From Termitomyces sp. T153 (taxonomy: Eukaryota > Basidiomycota > Agaricomycetes > Agaricales > Lyophyllaceae): a DNA stretch of 64,000 nucleotides. Below are positions 46,329 to 57,538 of this stretch, in pieces; within the stretch, counting starts at the first letter, position 1; each line of letters begins with the position of its first letter. The notes beneath the pieces are model-generated. The model did no database searches, had not been told where the DNA came from, and saw nothing but the letters and a program-made list of their open reading frames with translations. Made by a program: the position numbers and the translations under genes. Where the stretch lies: assembly GCA_018296165.2 (NCBI GenBank), contig JACKQL020000010.1, positions 682,001-746,000 on the forward strand, read 5' to 3'.

Positions 46329-49300
46329 TCATTCCACAGACGCCATCGTCCCCTCTACTACTTCTACTATCGGAGGTGGCGCTACGACAGCTGTATTCAC
46401 GTTCTCCAAATCGCTCACCGTCTCCATCTCCTGCAATGCTATCCTATAGGAGACACATGAGATGTCAGTACGTACCATCGACGCGAGAGCTCGACTCGAC
46501 TTACTGATACGACGCACGGCACTCTTGCATGTTCTTATGAGTCCATTTGGTTTTCTGCCGCTTGGACTTATCTGCGATCATGTCCTCGTCCAGCTCTACA
46601 AGACGAAAGATACAACAATCAGCAAGACGCATGGACGAGGGTGCTGAGCTCACCTTTATCTTCCGCAAGCATTCTGAGACTGTCATTTGGTAGTAGTTGC
46701 CTTAACGGGACTTGATTTGGTCAAGAGAGATAACATCATTTGAGGTCACGCACCATGACCTGTGCTTGTCAAAGAACTGCACAATATGTACATCGGGTCC
46801 AAATCGCCGTTTCGCTTTAGTAAGTTCGGCTCTAATGTTCAAAGGCACTTCGGGGTGGTTCTCATCCCAAATGACGCCAGGCCACCACGGGAATGACTCT
46901 AAAGAAAATATTGGTCCCGGGTCATTCAATGAAGAGTCAATAATACATACTTGCTTGTGCCCAGACTGTCAAGAGTTTAATATTAGTAGGTACGAATCGA
47001 GCGTAGATGATACCCACCTATAGTCCCTCCATCTAGTACCTGGCCCGGCTTAATTAAGACATGTACAGGCTCAACGATAACTTCCTGAGCAATCGAGGCA
47101 CGGCCCTTCCCGCGCTTTCTCGCGGCGGACACAGACACCGAAGTAGTCACTCTCACTTGAGTCCCGCCGATATCGATCTCATTGAGAGAACCCGACTCTT
47201 GAACCCTCGAACCCTCACCCACAGGTGCGTCAATATCCTGACTGCCTACCTGCTGAACTTGCTGTTGCTTCCTCTCCTTAAGCTGTTTCTTCCTCTCTAT
47301 CGCTTTCTTCCTCCGCAACTCAGGCGTGTCAAGCATCTCCAACACCTTCCTCCCGTTTTCTTCGATAACCCTTTCAGTTTCCGTGGCAGATAGCGGAGGT
47401 GCGTCGCTGACGCTGATTCGTCGATTTGTAGGCGATGAGGGTCTACGTCTGGGTCTGGTGGCTGATATTGAGACAAAGACGGATTCGTCCTGGGGTAGAT
47501 CGACCTCTATGGCATCGTCGTCGTCGTCGTCATCCTCAGTCTCTGCGGCTTCGGGCTCATATGCATCAGCGGGCTCAGAAACTTCAGGTATGTCCTTTGC
47601 AAAGGGTTCTTGGCTGACTGGAGCGGGAGCAGGGGCAGAAGGAATACGAAGGTCGTGATGTGTAACGGCTTCGCGAGGCTCTTGGTGGGCGACTGAACGT
47701 ATATCCAGGTCATCTGAAGGCGTATTCGGGTTGTCAAATCTAGATTCGGGAAATTGGGCTTCTCGCGGGTCGACTGAAGGAGCATGGTTCACGTCAGATA
47801 TGGGTTCTCTTTCAGGATGTGGAGGCTCTTCGATATCGGCTGGACGAGCACTTGAATTTTCGGGTCCAATTTTGGGGGGTTCTTGTGCACCCAAAGAACA
47901 AGCACCCGTGTCGGGAACGACAGTCTGAAGATTTAAGTTTGATTCTTCAGTAACTGCTGCAGTCGCGTTGGTCATAGCGAGCACGGCAGCATCTGAGGTG
48001 CCTGGTGTAGATGATGTCAGAGGTACATATTGCGGCCGGCCGGGTTCTTCTGATTCTGCCTCCCTCTGCGACACGGCTCCTACTCCTGGAGGTTCTGGGG
48101 ATTGAGCTTGTTCTGTTCGAGGTTCTTGTGATTCCACTTCTATCTGCAATGCGGTTTTTGTTTCTTCTGTAAGTGATTTAGGTATTGGTACATTAGTAGG
48201 TAGCAAGATTTCTCCTTGTGCTGGCGTTTCTGGGGGGACCTCTGCGGCTGGAAGGGAAGGGGTGTTTCTAGATGCAGGAGAAGCCAGTGGAGGAGCGTCC
48301 ACGGGCGCGTCCAGAGTTCCAGGTGTCCCTGGTACAGTCTGTCCTTCTGTAGCCGCTGTACTGACGACCGATAAGCGGGACGGTCCAGCGTCTGTGCTAC
48401 AATCAGATGGACAAGAGCAAGAATGGAAAATCTCATACCTGTGCGCATCCGCTTCCGGGGCCTTGGTGTGACAACGACGTTCTGCCGATCCACCGACACC
48501 CGCCCACCACGTTTCTGCTCCGGTGGCAAAATCCAACCCTCATTAAACATCTTGAACGATTGATGGTTGTTGACATCGTCCACCAGCGGCAACGCGTCGT
48601 TCTTCGGACGACTCTGACGTGACCCACGCTCACGCTTGGCCGGGCCAATCGAGACGGAAACAGCACTCGCTGGTGGGGGTAGATTTTGTTCCACAAGTTC
48701 TTCCATTTCTCGTTCCGTTGGCTCGTCGGCCCCTCGAGCATGCTCTTCTGTCGGACCGACTACAAGCGTTTCGTCCATGGGAACTCCTGTTAAAATCCCA
48801 GGTAAACTCGAATATCCTGCTACGTCGACTTCCATTATAGACTGACCATCCAGAGGCACCACTGCCTCACCATCAGCAGCCTCTGCGAATCTCTTCCGGA
48901 GCTTGCGACCACGTTTCTTAAATTGTCTGGGTAGCGGAGGTGTAGGTGGCGGAGGAGGTGGCGGGGGCGGCTTGAATTTGGGCAGTGCAAGGCTGAACAA
49001 GGACGCTATAGGAGTATCATCTATCACCAGATCCATATCGTCTTGTATCGATTGAGGTGATAGTAGGATTTCAAGGAGGTCTAATGGAGGTTCGAGGTCA
49101 CCTATAGAGTTCGCGGGATCTGCTTCGCTGTCGTCGGCAGGACTATCGGGCTGATAGAGTTCTTGCAAGATTGGAGGCACTGCGTTCTGTATTCGCAGTG
49201 CTGCTTTATGAAATGGCGTCCCTGGTTTGTTGTAGAGTATTGCATTATCAACGACAAGATCAACGTCCCTCTTAGCTGGATCGTCAGAAAACACACAAAA

Positions 49301-51403
49301 TTTGGCTGGAGACAGACATGTACCTTGAAGACGTCCACATCCCAATATTGATGCTTGTCCAGCTTAGCCTCAATCATTACCCAACACATTGGGTTCTGAA
49401 CTATATCGAAGTAGTCAGGAACTTCAACTCTTGATACCGGGTTCCTAAAATACTCTTGACGGTCCAAGCTGTCGTGAGTTAGCTGGTGATGATGGACAAA
49501 GTCGATGGTGGTACTAACTTCATGATTCGCTCGAGGCCAGCACGAAGACGCCGTTCATGCACGAAGAAGCTGCTGTCGAGAACATTGCAGACGGTGCGTA
49601 TCTGCTCAAGCTTCCATCTCTCGCGTTTCTTCGTGGAAAAAGTTAAATCCTTTAGACCCTCGAGATCATATAGCAAATGACTCAATTGCTGTCAATGGTT
49701 ATTTAGCCATGCATCCAAATATCAGGTAGAACAACACGCACATCAAGCTTCATAACCTTCTCCTCATCTGTCTGAGGTTTCCCACCCGCACTGGCAGTCC
49801 ACGGCTCCAAATGAAGCCGCTTCAAGAGCGGAGCACCTCTCCTCGCCTCCCGCTTCAAACTCCAATACCGACACATCATCTGTATCGTCGGAATGCGCTT
49901 GGTCATCTTGAATCTCCGAACATAAAAATCAATCCGGTCCACGACGACAGCTGGAACCAGAGGCGGGCCAGGTTTATAAGTCTTTGCGTATGCGCGGGCG
50001 GATTTAGCTAGCTTAACATTATGGGAAGGGCTGTCTTGGAGCTGCTCATCCGCAGCAAGTGCAGCTGCGCGGGTCTCTTGTTGTTCTTTCTAGTGCTCGT
50101 TAGTCGGACGTTATGAACGAAGGAGGTATACGCACAGGGAGATGTCTGTCACAAAAACAGGCGAGACTAACAGGTTCAGCTCCGTGAGCGGCCTTCATGG
50201 GCATCAATAATCTGTCCCTGCGGGCACATGTTGCGTGGAAAGCAAGGACACATGATGCCTTGGAGCATTGTATACAGGCACCAACTTGAATATTGCAAAT
50301 GTGGCATTTCTGTCTGGCATGAGATCATAACGTTTTAGCATGGTGAAAGATAAAAACGTACGAGTCTCCAGCGTTGTTTAGATATCTTATCAATTCCGGT
50401 TACAGGCTCCATGAAGACCTCATTTGCTACTCGAGTTTCCGGAACCCAGATAGCGCACAAGAGATGGACCCATTCTCCGCTTACCGTTTGCTTGAATGCA
50501 CCACCTTCATTAGGGCACAGTCTACATGACTGATAAAGGCAAATTAGTCGTCTGAAGAGGGGATCAAAGTTGAACTGAAGACGTACGACTGGATTTTCGG
50601 GTGAAACTGTGCATTTACGGCAAAGCCACTGGCCTTCAGGAATATACGGGACCCCATAACAGTCTGCAAGTTCTATATGTATAGATCCGTAAGATATGAG
50701 ACATAGAAACGAGCGTACCTTGATGAACAGCTAAATTACACCCATCACAAAACACTATTGCATTACTGTTCTCCCCCTCTGAGTCATCACAGACAGCACA
50801 TGTAGAATCCTCGGATGGTAGAGCTAGGTCAGGTTTCGGAATGTTTTTCGTCTTCGAACGATTCAGAACTATTGCGCGAACAGAAATGCATTACTCACCA
50901 GATCAAACCACTCCTTCTCCAAGCGATCCATTACTACTTCGAACAGTTCATACGATACCTGGCTCATTTGTTCCTTCCGTCTTTCACGATTAAGGGAGTC
51001 AAGCCATTCTTTGTCTGGAGACAGTCAGAACGCGTCGCAATCGCGTCAACGCGAACGCACGAACCTTGCTCATCCATATCGTATTCCACCTGCTTCGCGA
51101 GCTCACTTTCCAAAGGCTCTAATCCTTTTCATGAGATTATTCGAGGGCTGAACGCGCGATATGCATACCAATATGTCTAATGTAAGAATCCGGTCGTTGA
51201 AACTCCGAGAAATCGTTGTCTGCTCATTCAAGTCGCGTAAAGTACCGTCTGAGGCAGTGATAAAATGCCAACATACATCCAAAAGCTCTCGCTTGTCCAT
51301 CGTGAACACCACAGGGCTGAGTAGAGACGTCGTCGTCAATCTTGATGAATGAGACCTTGGGTAATGATGAAAGTGGTGGAGAAGCATGTGCGCCGCGGGC
51401 CAT
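46329..51403 (-). CDS. Nto1/BRPF-type chromatin reader (NuA3-like HAT subunit)
   Basis: Large multi-exon gene with the BRPF/Nto1 layout; Nto1 is a subunit of the NuA3 histone H3 acetyltransferase. The likely start at 51403 reads [20 protein letters not shown]. An EPL1-like segment follows ([37 protein letters not shown]; about 51120-50900). PHD1 reads [20 protein letters not shown] then CNLAVHQ (about 50800-50720). An extended PHD has Cys/His pairs through about 50180. A helical region follows ([17 protein letters not shown]). The bromodomain (about 49460-49160) has [20 protein letters not shown] and [21 protein letters not shown] long disordered Pro/Glu region contains nine prolines in a row and an Asp run near 47515. 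The PWWP domain (about 47020-46690) has [17 protein letters not shown] and [10 protein letters not shown]. Stop at 46329-46331. Intact as far as can be read; exact splice sites in 50.1-51.3 kb are approximate. Confidence 0.9.
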
Positions 51404-52104
51404 GTCAGCGTTTAGTTGAGTCAATCTACAACGAAGAAAGTTATCATTTGCAATTAGAAGAGTTGATGTCAGGCGTATAATAAGCTCCGCGGCAAGGCCA
51501 AATGAAACAAACAACACCGAACGGCGTGGGAACCGTCGGCGGAGAAATAGACGACTATGTCCACTTATGTTCATGGTTAAAATGCTTTTTCCATCTGAAA
51601 TTATACGGTTTATGAAATATATCACCTTCTCTGAGAATGCTCGACCCTTCCTCAACTTCAATCTCTACCAAGGGATCGGACTGATAAAAGCTAGAAATCT
51701 CTGTGCTATATTTTCTGCACGCTCTATTCTCAGATCTTTCCGGTTGCCCGTATCGAGCATTGTGCTATGAAGTGGACACTACAGGTCTTTTGCTGTCCAT
51801 ACCAATACCCCTTTCAAACCGGCTCACATACATCATATAGTTCCGTTATATCTTGTAAATAACATATATTGCCCACAAGTCCATGACTCAAGGACTAATT
51901 TCAAGTTCCACTGAAAGCAGTCTCGAGGTCAGGTGCGTCTCAGAGCAGAGGAAGGGTCACCCTCCCTCATCATTATACAGCTGTTGATTATAAGTATTGC
52001 TTGACAAGGTAGACAAGCGGGTCTGTAGAATACATCGAACTCCAACAGTAACAACACACTCCTAGAGCAGCATTTCTTTCAAGCTCATCAAATGCTGAGA
52101 GTTC
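51404..52104. other. Upstream region of the Nto1-like gene
   Basis: Promoter and 5' UTR of the minus-strand Nto1-like gene. A minus-strand frame runs upstream of the chosen ATG (…[11 protein letters not shown]), interrupted by an apparent 3' splice site, so a 5' exon is possible. No other gene is seen. Confidence 0.45.
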
Positions 52105-52760
52105 CTCCACTGACGATCCGCCTGTATCGCCCATACTTCTACCGAAGCAATGTTAGAAATAAGACCAGACTCTTCCCCTCTGAACTCTACAACTCATCGC
52201 TGGGCGCTCTGAAGAACGAGTCGCGGCAGGAGGGTCGTCCTCCACTGGTGCCTCTGCACCAGGACCATCCTCCGCAAGTGCGCGTTCAGGCTTCTGTACC
52301 TCATCCTTAGGGTGCTCAAGTATCACCTGCTCTGAACCGTCGTCCGCAACGACTTGCGATGTTTGAGGCGCAGGTGTCTCCGGTGCCTTTGTTTCTGCCT
52401 CTGCCTTGATCTCGGGCTCGAGTTCGGGCTCTTTCGTGTCAAGGACGTATGTCTCTGCTACGGCCGGCTCATTGAGCACGGATAGGTCGGCCGAGCCATC
52501 AAGGACTGCGTCGAAGAATTTCAACAGGGAGTCGAACTTGGAATTTGAAGACCTGTTCGTTAAGTTATGAGTACGTGGGTCATGAGGCATGGGCAAACCT
52601 TCATATCTCACGAACTCTATTGAGCTCGCAGGGTAGGTTAAAACCTTCGCTTCTTTCCCTCCACTCTTCAACCGAAGACTTTCTCTCGCGATCACGGTGT
52701 GTTCCAAGCGGTAGCGGTCGTCGTCATTGTTTATTAGGGACTCTAGATCAATCTTGGATG
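52105..52760 (-). pseudogene. Truncated inverted copy of the PDI gene 3' half
   Basis: The minus-strand frame at 52707-52153 parallels residues of the intact PDI gene: LEHTVIARES for LGTHRDREGKS, VLTYPASSIEFVRYEG for VLIYPAGSTKFVRYEG, SKFDSLLKFFDAVLDGSADL for TKFDSLSKFFDSVLDGSADL, and QVVADDGSEQVILEHPKDEV, nearly identical. The intron before KFDSL is retained and read through, so the copy is DNA-derived. Near the end a small deletion shifts the frame, so the VDEL signal is lost and the reading runs into former 3' UTR (MSCRVQRGRVWSYF). The signal peptide and CGHC domain are absent. Similarity continues through the 3' flank to about 52105. Confidence 0.88.
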
Positions 52761-53507
52761 TGTGCTTCTCCAGCGTTGCTCTGCGAAAGTTTCCAAATGC
52801 TCAGGAAATTGTCTATAAATTTATCTGGGCCTGTATGATCTTCGGATTCTGTTGGTTTGTACTGCTACCGCGCATCAAGGGAGGACGATCGATACCACAT
52901 GCATAACCACATGCATACGACAGATATACACATGGTCTCTAAGATACCTGATCATCACGAAAGATTATCAATGGCTTGCTGAGATGCATCACCTCGCCGT
53001 GTCTATGCGAATGCGAAGAAATTAGAACCATTCCTTGAGTGTCCGGGTATGTCATCTGTTCATCTGAGATGACTCGTCTCCAGTATTCAGTGATCTATAT
53101 TCGGAAAAAATGATTCTTGATGAAAATTCCCAGTAACGTAACATTCCTTCAGGCATTGGTGTAGAGCAGTCCTCTATATTCGATATATGACCTGACCGAT
53201 GGTAGGTTTTTGCATAATTTCTCCCATATTCTACCCCCACCCTCAGTACGCACTGATTAGTGTGGCCAATCATGGTGTTCGTAGACCGAGGCTTAATTCA
53301 AATAATGGGAGACTCGCTCTACACTTCCACTATGTCTCTGACAACTGTCTGTTTGTGTTATGGTCAACCACACTCTCAACATCAACACCACTGGCAAATG
53401 CTGAATGCTCCACAGGTATACTGATGCCAATTGCAGTCATGACTGCCTACTCTTCAGCTTGGTAGAAATCATTTCTAGTAGATCTCATACACTCATTCCA
53501 ATTCACA
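52761..53507. other. Intergenic region before the multi-TM gene
   Basis: No gene recognised. CpG becomes scarce from about 53200. Possible 5' exons or UTR of the following gene cannot be excluded. Confidence 0.4.
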
Positions 53508-54607
53508 ATGTCTGCTAGGCGTCAAGTCGGAACTTTGCTTTCCAAATACCAATTAGCAGTCATTTGGCTAGGTGTTGTTGCATTCAGTGCATATTTGATA
53601 ATTCTTCTGGTTGAGTGTTTGTCACAATTTCAATACTTCCTTGCAAGCAGCAATATATCTCTGTTCCAACGGCTTGGTATTGTCAATTCCATGATTATCA
53701 AACCAAATATAGCCTCAGGTTGGCTTGCAATTGTCCCTGTGAGTTTTCTTGCTGTCAAATCTAGCAATTTGCTTCAAGTTGTGGGTAGCTGACCATAGTG
53801 GCCTTAGCCAATCATCAATGACACCTTCATCATATGGCGTGCATGGGTTGTCTTTGCAAGGCGGCGCTGGGCACTGTATCTTTCAATTGGACTCTGCCTG
53901 TCAACTCTTGGTATGCAGCATCTTTGACACAAACCTGCACAGGCTGATAATCCAAGCAGTTGTCACACTTGTCTATCTGTCAATCTACTATTCAAGTGTC
54001 GATAGCTGGGTAACAGCTGCACTATACCACCGTGTAACCACCATGTTTCTATCTGAAACCATTTTTATTTTGTCATTGTTCAGCAACATTGTTGCAACAT
54101 CCTTCATCTGCTGGACATTATGGTATGTCCTCAACAACCCTAAAATGTTGAAATCACTTGTAATATGAATTTTGTACTTAATGACAGGACGCACAGAGAA
54201 TCCTTTCATATAGCCATGGAAAACCAATGGCGTAAATCATCTAAATCGCAGCGTATACGGTATCTCTTAGCTGATGCTGGAGTTTTCTATGTTGTGATCC
54301 AGGTAGAAATCAGTTTTTTGTTATGCAAAGAATATAATCATTGTTATGCTTTCAGCTGCTTAACATTGTGATTGACTTGATTGAGTTCCACAGCACCCTC
54401 AGTGGAGTCCAAGTTGCTAACAACATCATTGAATCATTCTATATTTGTTTTTCAGTATGTATATTATTCTCTTCAAATTTTACATGTGTTCACCCTCTGC
54501 AGTTTGTCTACCCAGCTTTAACAATTGCCCTTATCCATGGACCATTCTCAGTCATGGGTTCTCGAGAGACAGTGGGTTCACTTCCAATGTCTTCTGCAGG
54601 TGCCTGA
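53508..54607 (+). CDS. Multi-pass membrane protein, fungal 7-TM-like, uncharacterised
   Basis: An exon chain with short introns encodes several hydrophobic segments: YQLAVIWLGVVAFSAYLIIL (TM1), SGWLAIVP joined by an intron to IINDTFIIWRAWVVFARRRW (loop and helix), ALYLSIGLCLSTL, VVTLVYLSIYY, TTMFLSETIFILSLFSNIVA then TSFICWTLW, a basic loop (ENQWRKSSKSQRIRYLLADA), FYVVIQLLNIVIDL and the last helix FVYPALTIALIHG. The INDTxIIWRAW block resembles the many uncharacterised mushroom integral membrane proteins with receptor-like topology. Stop at 54605-54607 is tentative. The surrounding DNA is CpG-poor, so this may be a gene under decay or in methylated chromatin. Function unknown. Confidence 0.55.
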
Positions 54608-56523
54608 GCAGCCAAATCTGCTCACACTGTCCAGATCAATTTTTCTCATGCAATACAACCTCTTTTCTGCCTGCAGAAATACTCTATTGGTTACCCAGCC
54701 GATGTAGTACCTTGGCTACACATAATTCCATACTTATTTATTCTATGACATTTCGTGTTCTCTAAGCATTTCTTGATCCAATCTTTCAGTTTTGATTCTC
54801 TGGGACCCGCATCATCACAAGAGACGAAAGGGCATATCAATAAAGCAAACACCCATGATAGACATTACCTGCTTCACTGACTGTGCTTTTCTAAGAAAGA
54901 AAGATGTCTCCGGCATAGTGAATAAATTATTGCCATGCAAATGTTAGTCTCGTAGGAATGGACACAGGCAAACCTGATGCAGGTGTTGAGGCGCAAGGGG
55001 TAAGAACCCATCGGAGTTAACAAGTACACATCTTGGTCAACTTGATTATTCTTGAGCTTCAGAGCTAGCATGACAGAACAAGACCGAATTTCTGGAGTAT
55101 ATATGTGTAGACAGATCTGTGAGCATGGGTGTTTTGATGGGTTAGGTGACCAACCAATGACCATATGAACTATAGATATGTGCATTTGGAAGCTCGGGAA
55201 GGTCAAACATCAGCCGACTCATCACGGTAGATACTCAGATAATGGACACCCAATAGGTAAGAACTTAGGAGATGTAGCCATGGGTAAACCTATCCCGATG
55301 CTGCTCATATAAAAATCGCCAACTGACAAAAAGGTGATTAAGAGAAGGCCAATATCAGCCTATAACTCATAGACAGTCCTATTTCATGCCAATCGTGAGC
55401 TGGTGTCACAAAAAATTCATCGGATGATAGATAAAATTTCGAGAAAATTACTGATACATCGTCCGTCGAATTGATCATGACATGTGTTCCCACTATTCCA
55501 GTTGTATTCAAGTGTTGTTTTCAATGATGTAAGACATCCAAGTGTCGTACGCAGCAGATGATGACGAGATAGGATAGGATAAGAAGGTGCCACAAAGGTG
55601 ACATATAAAGCGATGGGTTTCAACCTGACCACAATGATAAAGTAGAATATGTCTCTGGTCGTCCACGATAATTGGATCTTTTGAGTCAGATTTCGTATCC
55701 GAGTGTATTAGCTCTATGTGCATAAAGCCATAAACCACGCCCATGCAAAGGCTGGCTTGCTACCAGAAGTCGGGTCAATTGAATTTAGAGTTGCGCCAGC
55801 AAGAAATACAGGTCAGAGGGTTAAAATGGCACGTGGAAATTGACATAGAAAACTTTTTGGTGCTTCCTCAAGTGTTTAATATGCTTGTCACCAGTCTGAA
55901 TTACCCTCCAGACGGCCAGCTTAGGAACATTGAGAAAAACCACTCTACTGAGTATCAACTTGATAGGTCATCATTTCAGTTGCTTAAATTGTATTCAATG
56001 GACGCCTACCTGCTCGAAACCACGTTGCGTCAGCTCTCATGGAAGAGAAAGTGAAACTGCCGAGAAAAAACAAAAAATGCGACTGGTATTGATATGCTCC
56101 AACGTGTCATTAATATACAGCAAGAAAATACTGCGACAGATTACGTCCAAGCATGAAATAATACACAAAGGGTGACTGGCATCTGCAGCTGGTCGATATT
56201 CACTGTAGCTGGTAGAAAACACTATAAAGTACTTACGTATGACGGTAATACCCGGTAGAGTAATCACATCATTGAAGAACTGATCCCATAAGATAAGATG
56301 AAGTAATTTGCATAGATCAGAAAATCAGAAAAAGAAACTCTCTCGGACGCTCAGGCAGTTCAGTCTTGAGGCAACTTTTACTTGTGCGAGACAGGCTTCA
56401 CTATAAGGAACTTGATTCATATCAACGTGCAAAGGAACAAGCTGGAAGTCCTAGAAGATATTTTGTCGCATGTTCATCGGAGATATAAGTACAATGCTAT
56501 CTCGTTCAGTTCGGCCGAGACGA
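54608..56523. other. Unresolved region, possible minus-strand gene fragments
   Basis: Minus-strand frames at 55744-55508 (with SDSKDPIIVDDQRHILLYHC) and 55206-54874 have protein-like composition and could be exons of one unrecognised gene. I could not join them convincingly or assign a family. The remainder shows nothing clear. The last 200 bases are the 3' flank of the SOD gene. Confidence 0.35.
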
Positions 56524-57314
56524 TCAAAGCTTAGAAGCTCCATTTCCCTCAAGGAAGCGCTTCTCAGCCTCTTCGAAGTTGATCACGGACCAGATAGCGT
56601 TGAGATACTAACAAAATGTTGTTTAAGTTGATCTTTCATAGTCAGGCAACTGTGAAAAACCCACATCGGCCTTAACATTGAGGTATTGGAGATAGAAAGC
56701 ATGCTCCCAGATATCAACGCCGATGATGGGAACATGAGTGAGGAGAGGATCCTGGTTAGCAGTTGTGACGATCTCGAGGCGTTTGGTGGAGGGGTTGAGA
56801 CCCTGATAGCAAAAAAGATAGATGATCAACGAGATCTGAAACTATCGGAGTGATCGACGCACAAGCCATCCCCAACCAGATCCCTGAATCCCAGCAGTGG
56901 TGGTATTGAACTCCTTCTTGAGATTGTCAAGGCTTCCAAAGGTGTTTTCGATGGCATTCTTGAGGGGTCCATCCTTCAAGACACCACCGTTGCCCTTCTT
57001 CTCTGAAGCAGCGGGAGCCAAGTTTTTCCAGAAGAGAGAGTGGTTGATATGGCCTGATCGATGAGCGCGTCAAATGATTGCTGCAAATCGCAAATGAAGA
57101 TGGGATGCGTACCTCCTCCGTTGAACTTGAGGGCAGCCTGGAGAGCGATGCGTTCCTTGGGATTCGCGGCTTTGGCGTAGGCAGTCTCAGCGGCGTTCAG
57201 GGCATTGACGTAGGTTTGATGGTGTTTTTTGTGGTGGAGCTCCATGATCTGACGAGAGATGAAGGGCTCGAGAGCATCATAGGCATAGGGAAGGTCGGGA
57301 AGAGTGTTCGACAT
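56524..57314 (-). CDS. Fe/Mn-type superoxide dismutase with C-terminal SKL
   Basis: Converts superoxide to H2O2 and O2. The start at 57314 reads [20 protein letters not shown]. The metal and active-site blocks are [17 protein letters not shown] (first His ligand, gateway residues), [20 protein letters not shown] (His ligand; intron after GGG), [12 protein letters not shown], then [19 protein letters not shown] (Asp and His ligands). The last exon (from about 56611) encodes [20 protein letters not shown] then GNGASKL and stop at 56524-56526. About 200 residues, four or five exons. The protein begins right at the mature domain with no mitochondrial presequence, and SKL is the canonical type 1 peroxisomal signal, so a peroxisomal (or cytosolic plus peroxisomal) enzyme is inferred. 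The frame stays open upstream to an ATG at 57590, but that extension does not look like a presequence. Confidence 0.92.
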
Positions 57315-57538
57315 GGCGGGCGATAGCGTGAGATATTGGATCGGAGTAAGACTTATAAGCGATTTCTTGTGTTCCCACACCACACTAAGCCTAAGTAAGT
57401 TATTGCGTATATAACACGCATTGCGCCACAAGATTTCGTCATCTGCAAGAAAGCCATATAACCTAGCACGCCCAATAATGGGTTGATCTTGAAAATACGT
57501 ATATATCCAGGTAGACAAACTGTCAGTTTTTACAAGAA

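Noticed and set aside
47326..47658. Ser/Ala-rich plus-strand frame opposite the Nto1-like gene
   Set aside because: It is antisense to the acidic disordered part of the Nto1-like protein; the Ser run is the complement of the Asp run. No independent motif.
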